Of a stretch of DNA of 64,000 nt, positions 26,424 through 35,062 are shown piece after piece; the first letter of the stretch is position 1; each line of letters starts with the position of its first letter. This stretch comes from Candidatus Manganitrophus morganii (GTDB taxonomy: Bacteria; Nitrospirota; Nitrospiria; SBBL01; Manganitrophaceae): positions 3,224,001-3,288,000 of the forward strand of contig JAJHOH010000001.1 in the NCBI GenBank assembly GCA_021651055.1, given 5' to 3'. The notes under the pieces are model-generated. The model was given only the letters and a program-made list of their open reading frames with translations. It was not told the DNA's origin and searched no databases. A program made the translations under genes and the position numbers.

Positions 26424-26457
26424 CTTCGAAGGCCGTTCATCCAGGATATCCATCGAT

Positions 26458-26656
26458 CCTTTGCTCAGAGCAAACTTCTCGAAAGGGGAGGACGCAGAGC
26501 AACGGGGCTAAAGAAAGGGTGTAGGGGGTAGGGTATAGGGGGTAGTGAGAGGGGATAGGGTTTGGATTTTTCTACACCCTACACCCTGATTCATCACACC
26601 CGACACCCTTTCCCTTTCCTCTTCACCTTCTTCCATGCCCGCCGAGCCGCCAAAGG
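26458..26656 (+). promoter_or_regulatory. GEMM-I riboswitch aptamer, copy 3 (predicted cGAMP-binding, with arm extension)
   Basis: Core elements are CTCAGAGCAAAC, a GAAA stem CTTCTC / GGGGAG (again compensatory to the other copies), GGACGCAGAGC and GGGGCTAAA. A is at 26469, at the Vc2-G20 position. The second arm carries nearly the same roughly 100-base GGGTGTAGGG-type extension as copy 2. The closing stem is CCTTTG / CAAAGG with GCTC / GAGC. It is the upstream aptamer of the second tandem pair. Confidence 0.87.
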
Positions 26657-26670
26657 AATGGCGGCTTTTT
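26646..26670 (+). terminator. Terminator of riboswitch copy 3
   Basis: GCCGCC / GGCGGC with an 8-base loop followed by TTTTT. The 5' arm overlaps the aptamer closing stem, as in copies 1 and 2. Confidence 0.85.
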
Positions 26671-26736
26671 GGGGAGTCTTTCCGTCGCTCCCCCTCACGG
26701 ACTGAATCAACACTCACCATACATACTCGCATTTGA

Positions 26737-26824
26737 CCTTTGCTCAGAGCAAACCCATCGAAAGGTGGGGACGCAGAGTAACGGGGCTACCGCCATCCGG
26801 CCACGCCCGCCGAGCCGCCAAAGG
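26737..26824 (+). promoter_or_regulatory. GEMM-I riboswitch aptamer, copy 4 (divergent)
   Basis: Conserved CTCAGAGCAAAC with A at 26748, GAAA stem CCCATC / GGTGGG and GGACGCAGAG. The next part then differs from the other copies: GAGTAACGGGGCTACCG replaces GAGCAACGGGGCTAAAG. The CTAAA tetraloop-receptor segment is thus lost or altered. The second arm is short and weak. The closing stem CCTTTG / CAAAGG is kept. A poor A/T hairpin (AAAGGAAA / TTTCCTTT, 26820-26842) takes the place of the GC-rich terminator. It may be a degenerating or differently acting copy. Confidence 0.75.
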
Positions 26825-26862
26825 AAATAGCTCTTTTCCTTTTTCGCGTTTGGAGGTTCGCC

Positions 26863-29800
26863 GTGGCAGATTACCTGAGAAGGTGCAGGCTTCTTCTCGC
26901 CCTTGTTCTTTTTCTCATCCTCAATCATCATACGCTTGCCCTTGCCGGGGAGGCCATCCTGACCTGGGACCCGAACAGCGAAGGAGACCTGGCAGGCTAC
27001 CGGGTCTACGTCGGTCTACTGCCGGGCGTCTACAGCCCTCCGATCGATGTGGGACGGGTGACTTCCTGGACGGTGCCGAACCTGACCGCGGGGCTGACCT
27101 ACCATTTTGCGATCACCGCCTATGATACCGACGGCAACGAGAGCGGTTTTTCGAATGAAGCCCGCAAAACGATCCCTCTGCTAAACGACCTGATTGCGCC
27201 GCTGATCTCGAGTATTACCAACAGCAATCGCACCCTGAGTTCGGCCCTCCTCACCTGGGGCACCGATGAGCCGGCGGATACCCGGATCGAATACGGCACG
27301 ACGACCGCCTACGGGCTGACCACGCCGTTGGTGTCGAGCTTGGTGACCGTGCACAGCCAAACCCTCTCGAATTTACTCCCCGGCACACTCTATCACTATC
27401 GGGTTCTCAGCCGGGATGCGGCGGGCAATCTGGCAACCTCGGCCGATCATGTCTTTACAACATTATCCGATACCACGACGCCGACCGTCCCTGGAAATGT
27501 CAGTGGGGCGGCGCTGTCGACCACTCAGATCAATCTGACCTGGAGCGTTTCCACGGATAACGTCGGGGTGGCCGGCTATCGAATCTATCGCAACGGGGTG
27601 GAGATCGGCGCCCGCAGTGTTCCGACCTTCTCGGATGGGGGACTCACCCCTGATACCCTCTACAGCTATCGGGTGGCGGCCTATGACGCCGCGGGGAATC
27701 TCTCGGCGCAGAGCGCCGCGGCAAGCGTAAGGACATTGGCGCCGGCGGACACCGCCGCGCCGGTGATCTCAGGAATGGGAGCGATCAATATCACCACCGG
27801 CGGAGCCTTGATCAGCTGGAGCACCAATGAACCGTCCGACACGCAGATCCAGTATGGGACCACAACCGCTTTCGGTTCTTTCACCGCGATCGTTCCGACG
27901 CCGGTGACGGCGCACGCGCAGAGCCTGACCGGCCTGCTTCCCGCCACCCTTTATCACTACCGGGTGCGCAGCCGCGATGCGGCGGGAAATTTGGCGGTCT
28001 CCAACAACGGCAGCTTTACCACCGCCGCTCTTCCCGATACCACCCTCCCCTCCGCGCCGACAAACGTCGGGGCGGCCGCCGTCTCGTCTTCACAAGTTCA
28101 GTTGAGTTGGAGCGCCTCGACCGATAACGTCGGGGTCGCCGGCTATCGGATCTATCGCAATGGGGTGCAGGTCGCCAGCAGCACCCTTCCGACCTATCTC
28201 AACACCGGCCTGGCGGCGAACACGGCATATCATTACGCGGTGGCGGCTTATGACGCCGGGGGGAACCTCTCCCCCGCCTCGGCGGCCATTTCCGTCACGA
28301 CCCTCCCTTTGATGCCGACGGTTTCACAGGCGTCGGCTTCCGGCATTACGGCCGCCTCCGCCACCCTCTCCGGGTCGGTCAATCCATCGGGGGCGACCAC
28401 TTCGGCTTGGTTCGAGTATGGGACCACCACGGCTTACGGCAGCAGCACGACCCCGGTGACCCTCTCGGCGGCGAACACGATCTCCGCCGACCTGACCCCC
28501 TTGGCGTCGGGGACCGCCTATCACTTCCGCCTTGTCGCCCGCAATGCGGGGGGAACGGCCTTCGGACCGAACACTTCCTTCAACACGCCGGCCCCTCCGG
28601 CCTCCGCTCCGGCGCCGCCCCCTTCGGGTCCGATCTCCGGCTACAACATGACAGAGGAGCCGTATGCCTGGGCGGAGACTTCGACTCCATTAACATTCAG
28701 CGGAGACGACAACGCGCTTTCCCTCTCGCTTCCATTCTCCTTTCCTTTTTACGGCCAGAGTTATCAGCAGCTCTATATTTCCACAAACGGATTGCTCACC
28801 TTCGGGACGGCCAACACCGCTTACGTTCCCCAGCCGGTACAGAACCCCGTTCCGCCGAATGCCTTCATCGCCCCCTTCTGGCGGGATCTTTATGTCGGAC
28901 TGCGGCAGATCAGCATTGCTTCTTCGGATTCGGAGTTCGTGATTTCCTTCAACGGGGTCAGGGACCTCTGCTGCAGCACGACCCACACCTTCCAGGTGAT
29001 TCTCCGTCCAGACGGAACGATTCTCTTGCAGTATGGGGAGATTGTTTTAAATGTTCCAACCACATTCGGCATTGAAAACCAAGACGGCAGCGCCGGGGTG
29101 CCGCTCCTCTCTGTTACCGCGAACACCGCTTTCCGCTTCACCCCCAATACCGCGCAGGCTCCCCCGCCGGCGACTGATGCGTCGGCGCCGTCGGCGCCGG
29201 CGGGCCTTGCAGCGACGCCCGTCTCCTCCAGCCAAATCAATCTGGCCTGGAACCCATCAACCGACAACGTGGGGGTCTCCGGTTATCGGGTCTACCGCAA
29301 CGGCCTCCAGGTGGGAACGACGACGGTGACGAGTTACGCCAATCCCGGTTTAGGGGCAGATACGACTTACAACTATACCGTCGCCGCTTTTGACGCGGAG
29401 GGAAACCTTTCCGCACAGAGCGCGGGGGCGAGTGCGCGCACGCTGCCGCCCCCCGATACCACCGCTCCGGTGATCTCTGCTGTGGCGGCGGGGAGCATCA
29501 CCACCGGCGGGGCGTTGATCAGTTGGAGTACGAACGAGCCGTCCGACACCCAGGTGGAGTATGGGACGACCACCGCCTACGGCAGCGCCACCCCGATTAT
29601 CTCGACCTTGGTCACCGCCCACTCTCGGAGTCTGTCGGGTCTGCTTCCTTCCACCCTCTATCACTATCGGGTGCGCAGCCGGGATGCGGCGGGCAATCTG
29701 GCGGTCTCAAACAACGGCAGCTTTACCACGGCGGCCGCGCCCGATACGTCCTCGCCGTCGGCGCCGGCGGGCCTGACAGCCGCCGCCGTCTCCTCCAGCC

Positions 29801-30612
29801 AAATCAATCTGGCCTGGAACCCATCAACCGACAACGTCGGGGTCTCCGGTTATCGGGTCTACCGCAACGGCCTCCAGGTGGGAACGACGACGGTGACGAG
29901 TTTCTCAAATACCGGCTTGACGGCCGGTACGGTTTACAGTTACTCCGTATCCGCTTTTGATGCGGCGGGGAATGCCTCGGCCCAGAGCGCCGCGATGAGC
30001 GTCGCCACACCGGCCGCGAGTCAAAGCGCCACGGTGGCGATCAGTCCGGCCGCCGATACCTACCTAAACGTCGACGCCGGGGTCAACAGTACGGAGCCGA
30101 CGCTGAACACCTACACCTGGCCGGCGAATCGGATCGCCAATACGGTGCTGATGAAGTTTAATCTTTCCGGCATTCCGGCCGGTGCCATCATTGAGAGCGC
30201 GACGCTCAACCTCTCGCTGGTGGAGGCGGATACGGAGGCGGAGAGCACTTATACCGTCGCCGTACATAAGATGGCCAACAAGAACCCGGATTTGACCCGG
30301 GCGAACGGGTATACCTATGATGGCGTGAACGGTTGGACGGCGAATGCCTGCTGCGACAGCAACGTTCCGCTGGCACAGGCGGATATTTCATCGGCCCATG
30401 ATACCAAGGCGATCGACAAAGTGCTGGGGAGAAAAAGCTGGAATATTACGATCATGGTACAGCAGTGGATCAATACCCCCTTGACCAACTACGGGCTGCT
30501 GCTGAATTCCGATCCGACAAAAGGAGCCGACCGTTACCGCACTTTCGCCAGCATGGAACATCCGACCGCCTCACTGAGGCCGTCCTTGAGCATCACCTAT
30601 CGGATGCCGTAA
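26863..30612 (+). CDS. Very large exported fibronectin type III / nidogen-like / DNRLRE protein (1249 aa)
   Basis: GGAGG (26852-26856) precedes GTG 26863, and the signal peptide is LLLALVLFLILNHHTLALAG. FN3 and purple-acid-phosphatase-like FN3 modules alternate from about residue 30 to 570. A different beta-rich module at about 585-770 reads LPFSFPFYGQSYQQLYISTN, GLLTFG, IAPFWRDLYVG and IENQDG, resembling nidogen-like (NIDO-type) or C-type sandwich domains. Further FN3-type modules follow, and a DNRLRE domain ends the protein (about 1045-1249) with SPAADTYLNVDAG and RTFASMEHPTA. No enzymatic motif is seen. It is a paralogue of 21688-24354, with the same FN3 repeats, the same C-terminal domain and the same type of tandem riboswitch leader. 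Confidence 0.87.
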   Translation: MADYLRRCRLLLALVLFLILNHHTLALAGEAILTWDPNSEGDLAGYRVYVGLLPGVYSPPIDVGRVTSWTVPNLTAGLTYHFAITAYDTDGNESGFSNEARKTIPLLNDLIAPLISSITNSNRTLSSALLTWGTDEPADTRIEYGTTTAYGLTTPLVSSLVTVHSQTLSNLLPGTLYHYRVLSRDAAGNLATSADHVFTTLSDTTTPTVPGNVSGAALSTTQINLTWSVSTDNVGVAGYRIYRNGVEIGARSVPTFSDGGLTPDTLYSYRVAAYDAAGNLSAQSAAASVRTLAPADTAAPVISGMGAINITTGGALISWSTNEPSDTQIQYGTTTAFGSFTAIVPTPVTAHAQSLTGLLPATLYHYRVRSRDAAGNLAVSNNGSFTTAALPDTTLPSAPTNVGAAAVSSSQVQLSWSASTDNVGVAGYRIYRNGVQVASSTLPTYLNTGLAANTAYHYAVAAYDAGGNLSPASAAISVTTLPLMPTVSQASASGITAASATLSGSVNPSGATTSAWFEYGTTTAYGSSTTPVTLSAANTISADLTPLASGTAYHFRLVARNAGGTAFGPNTSFNTPAPPASAPAPPPSGPISGYNMTEEPYAWAETSTPLTFSGDDNALSLSLPFSFPFYGQSYQQLYISTNGLLTFGTANTAYVPQPVQNPVPPNAFIAPFWRDLYVGLRQISIASSDSEFVISFNGVRDLCCSTTHTFQVILRPDGTILLQYGEIVLNVPTTFGIENQDGSAGVPLLSVTANTAFRFTPNTAQAPPPATDASAPSAPAGLAATPVSSSQINLAWNPSTDNVGVSGYRVYRNGLQVGTTTVTSYANPGLGADTTYNYTVAAFDAEGNLSAQSAGASARTLPPPDTTAPVISAVAAGSITTGGALISWSTNEPSDTQVEYGTTTAYGSATPIISTLVTAHSRSLSGLLPSTLYHYRVRSRDAAGNLAVSNNGSFTTAAAPDTSSPSAPAGLTAAAVSSSQINLAWNPSTDNVGVSGYRVYRNGLQVGTTTVTSFSNTGLTAGTVYSYSVSAFDAAGNASAQSAAMSVATPAASQSATVAISPAADTYLNVDAGVNSTEPTLNTYTWPANRIANTVLMKFNLSGIPAGAIIESATLNLSLVEADTEAESTYTVAVHKMANKNPDLTRANGYTYDGVNGWTANACCDSNVPLAQADISSAHDTKAIDKVLGRKSWNITIMVQQWINTPLTNYGLLLNSDPTKGADRYRTFASMEHPTASLRPSLSITYRMP

Positions 30613-30736
30613 CGGTTGCATGGGTGCAGACGACCCATTGGTCTTATTCGGGGCGAGTAAAAGACGGAAGGCTGGTTCCTGATCAAGGGAGCGGTGTGAG
30701 ACGACAGCGGTCTGACCGGGTCAATTTTCCCGGCCC

Positions 30737-31435
30737 TTACGCGGCCAGCTTTCTCTCCTTGAGGCTCGTGAGAATCGCGCGGGCGGCCTCGTCGGAGATC
30801 GGATCGTATCGGCGGTAGTAACATTCGACCGAATGGAACGAAGGGACCGCGTGAAGCACTATATTCTCCTCGGAGAGCTCGTTGATCCGGGGAAGCTTTG
30901 CTTGAGGACTCACCGGAAGGGCGACGATCCGATGGCCGGCCCCTTCCGCCCGCAGCCACTGAAGCGCTGAAAAGAGGACCGCGCCGCTGGCAATCCCTTC
31001 GTCGACGAGAATCACTCTCCTGCCCCCCAGATCGAAACCCAACGACGTTTTTCTGAATCGCCGGCGCCGTTGAAGGATCTCTTCTTTTTTCGATGTGATC
31101 GTTTCTTGGATGTAGCGGTCCGGAATTTCATAACGGCTGATCACGTCGGAGAGGAGGCAGATCTCTCCCGCCTCGGTCATGGCGCCGAAAAAGAGCCTCG
31201 GATTTCCCGGAATCGGCAGCTTCCGGGAGCGGAACATCACCATCGGCGCGCCGAGCGACAGGGCGATTTCTTTCCCTACGATCACGCCGCCCGGAGAAAG
31301 GGCGACCAGCAGCACTCTCTGATCCCCTCGATAATGGCGCAATCGTTCCGCCAGTGCCCGTCCCGCCTCCTGCCGATCCTCAAAAATCGAGCATGGCTGA
31401 TTCGCCCCATTATTTCGCTTCGTTCTCTTTTCCAT
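30737..31435 (-). CDS. Phosphoribosyltransferase-family protein (232 aa)
   Basis: A PRTase type I fold with the PRPP-loop variant VILVDEGIASGAVLFSALQW and an earlier SPGGVIVGKEIALSLGAPM segment. These belong to a widespread group of PRTase-like proteins often found with dienelactone hydrolase or erythromycin esterase genes. The usual DDxxxTG(T) motif is altered (DEGIASGA), so catalysis on a nucleobase is doubtful. A short N-terminal extension is basic. The substrate is unknown and no neighbours point to a pathway. Confidence 0.82.
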   Translation of the reverse strand: MEKRTKRNNGANQPCSIFEDRQEAGRALAERLRHYRGDQRVLLVALSPGGVIVGKEIALSLGAPMVMFRSRKLPIPGNPRLFFGAMTEAGEICLLSDVISRYEIPDRYIQETITSKKEEILQRRRRFRKTSLGFDLGGRRVILVDEGIASGAVLFSALQWLRAEGAGHRIVALPVSPQAKLPRINELSEENIVLHAVPSFHSVECYYRRYDPISDEAARAILTSLKERKLAA

Positions 31436-31511
31436 GAATTCCTTCTTAGCTCTATTCTAGATGGTTCGGCTATAACGGCACAAGACCTCGGGCGGTGTCC
31501 TCCAAATGTGC

Positions 31512-31517
31512 TATAAT
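31512..31517 (+). promoter_or_regulatory. -10 element upstream of the ABC-F gene
   Basis: A perfect TATAAT, 31 bases before ATG 31549. No good -35 is seen at the expected distance. Confidence 0.45.
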
Positions 31518-31548
31518 CAATCGCTTTTTGGACAGGGGAATAAAACGG

Positions 31549-33456
31549 ATGAATCTTCTTGATCTTTCACATGTTTCCAAATCATATGGGTTGAAGCAGG
31601 TCCTGCGGGATGTGACCCTGACCGTCGGGGAATCGGAAAAAGTCGGCTTTGTCGGCCGAAACGGCTGCGGAAAAACGACCCTCTTCCAAATCATTGCAGG
31701 GATTGAGCCGCCCGACGGGGGAGAGGTCTCCTATAAGCGGGGAATTTCGATCGGCACCCTCCCGCAAGACCCCGTTTTGACGGAGCACTGGACCGTCGCT
31801 GAAGAAGTGGCGTCCGCGCTGGTCGAAATTCACCAAAAGCGCGATCGTTACCAGGCGATCGGCGAGGCGATGCGGGGGGCGACCCCGGCGGAGATGGAAA
31901 AGCTCCTCAAGGAGCAGCAGGCGCTCGGAGAGTGGTTCGATCACCACCAGGGATGGCAGATCGATCATCGGGTGGATGAGGTTCTGCTGCAACTCGGCAT
32001 CGCGGACCGCAATCAGAAGATAGAAATGCTCAGCGGTGGGATGCGGAAACGGGTGGCGTTGGCGAAGCTGGTCTTACAGTCGCCCGATCTTCTCTTGCTT
32101 GACGAGCCGACGAACCACCTCGATGCGGCGACGACCGCCTGGCTGGAGGCGTTCTTGATCGGCTATCCAGGGGCGGTCATGTTGATCACCCATGACCGCT
32201 ACTTTCTCGATCGCGTCGCCCGGCGAATCTTCGAGATCGAATCGGGAGGGGTCTACAGTTATCTCGGGGGCTATCTCGACTATCTGGAGGGGAGGGCCGA
32301 CCGGTTGCTTCATGAATCGCGCGACCAGGGAAGGCTGATCACCCTGCTGCGCCGCGAGTCGGAGTGGATGCGGCAGGGGGCCAAGGCCCGGACGACCAAG
32401 TCGAAAGCCCGGATCGACCGGTTTTATACGATGCAGGAGCAGCGGAAAGATCACGTTGAACGGGACATCGGACTTCGTCTTGAAACCGACCAACGGCTGG
32501 GGCACACGATTTTGGAGTTGGACGCCCTTTGCAAATCATTCGAGGGACGGACATTGATCCGGGACTTGAGCCTCAAGCTGAAGGCGGGGGACCGGATCGG
32601 GATCATCGGGTCGAACGGCGCGGGGAAAACCACCCTGCTGCGGATGATTCTGGGGGAGGAACTTCCGACCGCCGGCCGGATCGTCCGCGGAAAAAACACC
32701 AAGATCGCCTACTTCGATCAGAAGCGGGAATCGATCGATCCCGGTCTCAAAGTGGAGGAGGCCCTCGGGGAGGGGGACTGGGTGACGGTGGGGGAGCAGC
32801 GGCGGCACAAAACCGGTTATCTCGCCGATTTTCTCTTCGAGCATCACGATCAAAAGCGGTTCATCCGAACGTTGTCGGGAGGGGAAAAGGCGCGCCTGAT
32901 TTTGGCGAAGATGATGCTGGAGAGCGCCAACTTTCTGATCCTCGACGAGCCGACGAACGATCTCGACATCCCGACCCTTCAGCTTTTCGATGACGCCCTC
33001 GTCGGCTACAACGGCTGCGTTCTCATGGTGACCCACGACCGGTTTTTTCTCGACAAGGTCGCCACCGGCATTTTGAGCTTCGAAGGGGAGGGGCGCGTCC
33101 GCTACACCGAGGGAAATTATGAAACCTATCTGACCCGTCTCAAAAATGAAGAGGCAGCGACGAAGGAGAGCGGGAAACTGCCTCGTCCGGCCGTATCTTC
33201 TCCAGAGATCGCTTCCGTGGCCGAAAGGAAGGGACTCAGCTTTAAGGAAAAGAAAGAGCTCGAAGGGATCGAGCGGGAGATTGAGAAGCTGGAGGGAAGG
33301 AAGCGGGAGTTGGAGATCTTTTTTGCGAATCCGTCCGCGCATGCGAAGGGATCGACGGGAGTGGCCGACTGGGCCAACGAGCTATCCCAAATCGAGACAA
33401 GCTTGGCGGAAAGAATCGCCCGGTGGGAGGCGTTGGAGAGCAAGCGGGCGGGATGA
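31549..33456 (+). CDS. uup: Uup-like ABC-F ATPase (635 aa)
   Basis: A cytosolic protein with two ABC ATPase domains and no membrane part. The first has Walker A GRNGCGKTT and signature LSGGMRKRVALAKL; the second has Walker A GSNGAGKTT and signature LSGGEKARLILAKMML. Both have a Walker B with DEPTNHLD or DEPTNDLD. The C-terminal about 80 residues form a charged coiled coil (KKELEGIEREIEKLEGRKRE) as in Uup, rather than the shorter EttA tail. ABC-F proteins act on ribosomes or, for Uup, in replication fork processing. The start is ATG 31549, preceded by AGGGGAA. Confidence 0.88.
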   Translation: MNLLDLSHVSKSYGLKQVLRDVTLTVGESEKVGFVGRNGCGKTTLFQIIAGIEPPDGGEVSYKRGISIGTLPQDPVLTEHWTVAEEVASALVEIHQKRDRYQAIGEAMRGATPAEMEKLLKEQQALGEWFDHHQGWQIDHRVDEVLLQLGIADRNQKIEMLSGGMRKRVALAKLVLQSPDLLLLDEPTNHLDAATTAWLEAFLIGYPGAVMLITHDRYFLDRVARRIFEIESGGVYSYLGGYLDYLEGRADRLLHESRDQGRLITLLRRESEWMRQGAKARTTKSKARIDRFYTMQEQRKDHVERDIGLRLETDQRLGHTILELDALCKSFEGRTLIRDLSLKLKAGDRIGIIGSNGAGKTTLLRMILGEELPTAGRIVRGKNTKIAYFDQKRESIDPGLKVEEALGEGDWVTVGEQRRHKTGYLADFLFEHHDQKRFIRTLSGGEKARLILAKMMLESANFLILDEPTNDLDIPTLQLFDDALVGYNGCVLMVTHDRFFLDKVATGILSFEGEGRVRYTEGNYETYLTRLKNEEAATKESGKLPRPAVSSPEIASVAERKGLSFKEKKELEGIEREIEKLEGRKRELEIFFANPSAHAKGSTGVADWANELSQIETSLAERIARWEALESKRAG

Positions 33457-33465
33457 GGTGCGCTT

Positions 33466-34104
33466 TTGATCAGAAATATGGGCGATCACGGCGGTTTTGA
33501 ATCGGCGCGCCGGGCGCTCGCCGGGGCCGATCCGGTTCTGTCCGTATTTATCGAGGCGGTCGGTCCCTGTCGCCTCGCCCCCGCGCCCGATCCGTTCGTC
33601 TCCTTGGTGGAGGCGATCGTCTCGCAGCAGCTCTCGGTGAAAGCGGCCGATACGATTTTCCAACGTCTGGTTTCGATCTGCCCGCGCAGGTCGGTTACAC
33701 CGAAGGCGATCTTTTCAACGTCGGAAACGGCGCTCCGTGCGGCCGGTCTTTCGCGGCAGAAGATCGGTTATATGAAAGATCTGTCGGCGCGGTGGATCGC
33801 CGGCGAGATCCGCCCGAAGGAATTTCATTCCCTTCCCGACGAGGAGATCATCGCCCGGCTGGTCGCGGTGAAGGGGATCGGCCGGTGGACGGCGGAGATG
33901 TTTTTGATCTTTGCTTTGAATCGGACCGATGTCTTGCCGGTGGGCGATCTCGGATTGAAGAAGGCGGTTCAGCGGGCCTACAGGCTGCGGAAAATCCCCT
34001 CCCCCGAGAGAATTCAGAAGATCGCCCGGCCGTGGCGGCCCTACCGATCGATTGCGACCTGGTATCTCTGGAGGAGCTTGAATCAATTAGGAATTAAGAA
34101 TTAG
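33466..34104 (+). CDS. HhH-GPD DNA glycosylase, AlkA-like (212 aa)
   Basis: A base-excision repair glycosylase for alkylated bases. The helix-hairpin-helix is LVAVKGIGRWTAEMFLIFAL, followed by LPVGDLGLKKAVQRAY, with the catalytic Asp in VGD. Another family segment is PFVSLVEAIVSQQLSVKAAD. Only the core catalytic domain is present, as in DNA-3-methyladenine glycosylase 2 short forms; there is no N-terminal TATA-like domain. GAGG at 33455-33458 sits 7 bases before TTG 33466, so the start is TTG; an in-frame ATG (33478) is too far. It is likely coupled to the ABC-F gene, nine bases upstream. Confidence 0.88.
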   Translation: MIRNMGDHGGFESARRALAGADPVLSVFIEAVGPCRLAPAPDPFVSLVEAIVSQQLSVKAADTIFQRLVSICPRRSVTPKAIFSTSETALRAAGLSRQKIGYMKDLSARWIAGEIRPKEFHSLPDEEIIARLVAVKGIGRWTAEMFLIFALNRTDVLPVGDLGLKKAVQRAYRLRKIPSPERIQKIARPWRPYRSIATWYLWRSLNQLGIKN

Positions 34105-34177
34105 GAATTACGAATTGGAATTCGATTGGGAATAGTTTTTGCCCCTGGTTTTAATTCCTCATTCTTAATTCCTAATT
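34085..34177. repeat. AATTAGGAATTA-type palindromic intergenic repeat
   Basis: Left arm AATTAGGAATTAAGAATTAG (34085 on) and right arm TTAATTCCTCATTCTTAATT (34151 on) are near-complementary. The left arm overlaps the last codons of the glycosylase gene. Related words flank 18795-18863. Confidence 0.65.
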
Positions 34178-34186
34178 GTCCCCTTC

Positions 34187-35062
34187 CTACATTCTCGGAT
34201 CGCCGTGGCCTTCTCCGCCTCCCCCGCCGCCACCGAAGAGCGATTCCTTCTTAAGGCCCGCGGGCGGGATGAATTGGTCGGAGGGGATCTCCTCTTTTTT
34301 TAGGATGACGAGGTCTTGTTCGACGCCGACGGTTCCGTCGGGGCCGATCATCGCGACATGGGCGGGAATGCCGGGGGATTGGGCGAGGTCTCCGAAAATT
34401 TGATTCTGCTGATTCCCCCCCTGCGTGCCGAGCTTTCTGAAGAATTGATCAAGGGCGTCAAAGGCCCGGAAATCGTCGACCGAAAGGCCGGCCTCTTTCC
34501 AAGGGATGAAGCAGGCCTCTTCGATCGGTTTTCCATTCGCCAAGACACGGTGCGGCTTGCACGAGAAGCCATGTTTCGTCTTTTTTGTATCGCCGGTCGG
34601 CTCAAAGGTCAGTTTGGGCGCTTCGGTCGGCTTTGCTCTCATCCCTTCCAATCGCTCTTCCATCTCTTTGCGCTGATCGGGGGGGAGCGCCTTCAGCCGC
34701 TCCTTCATCTGCTGTTCCATCTGCGCCTGCATCTCTTTGATCCGGTTCGCGTCGGCCTCGGTCACCTCGGTGTAGCGCTTCCCCTTCGGGTCGATCGTCC
34801 AAAGGGTCTGCTTCTCCCCGTCGAAGATCATGACCGACCCGTGGGGATCTTCGGCGCGGAGCTTTTTGCCGTCCAGCGTGAATCGGCTCGCGGAGGGGGT
34901 CTCTCTGGTGGCCGGTCCATTTTCTGGGCCATTCGAAGCATTCGCCTCGAAGCTGAGGATGACCCCGGCCCCGGCGGTCGCGGGCAAGAAGATCGCAAGG
35001 GTGAGAAAGAGCGCGCCAAGGCGGGGGGCCGCCGATCTTCGATGATCGTGATCAGTCTGCAT
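34187..35062 (-). CDS. DUF4412-like exported protein (291 aa)
   Basis: The start is ATG 35062; it overlaps the stop of the aldolase gene by 11 bases and has GAAAGAGG upstream. A signal peptide follows (LGALFLTLAIFLPATAGA). The stretch MIFDGEKQTLWTIDPKGKRY then EVTEADANRI is typical of DUF4412, which occurs in periplasmic or secreted proteins. After a charged helix (EMQAQMEQQMKERLKALPPD) there is a section with two cysteines (FSCKPHRV and EEACFIPW) that could form a disulfide. The C-terminus is a glycine run. The function is unknown. Pairing with a glycolytic-type aldolase is odd and gives no hint. Confidence 0.72.
   Translation of the reverse strand: MQTDHDHRRSAAPRLGALFLTLAIFLPATAGAGVILSFEANASNGPENGPATRETPSASRFTLDGKKLRAEDPHGSVMIFDGEKQTLWTIDPKGKRYTEVTEADANRIKEMQAQMEQQMKERLKALPPDQRKEMEERLEGMRAKPTEAPKLTFEPTGDTKKTKHGFSCKPHRVLANGKPIEEACFIPWKEAGLSVDDFRAFDALDQFFRKLGTQGGNQQNQIFGDLAQSPGIPAHVAMIGPDGTVGVEQDLVILKKEEIPSDQFIPPAGLKKESLFGGGGGGGEGHGDPRM

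Noticed and set aside
21276-26824. Repeated GCTCAGAGCAAAC...GGGGCTAA blocks as CRISPR repeats or mobile-element ends
   Set aside because: Only four copies in two pairs, with compensatory stem changes and terminators; they are riboswitch aptamers, not direct repeats with spacers.
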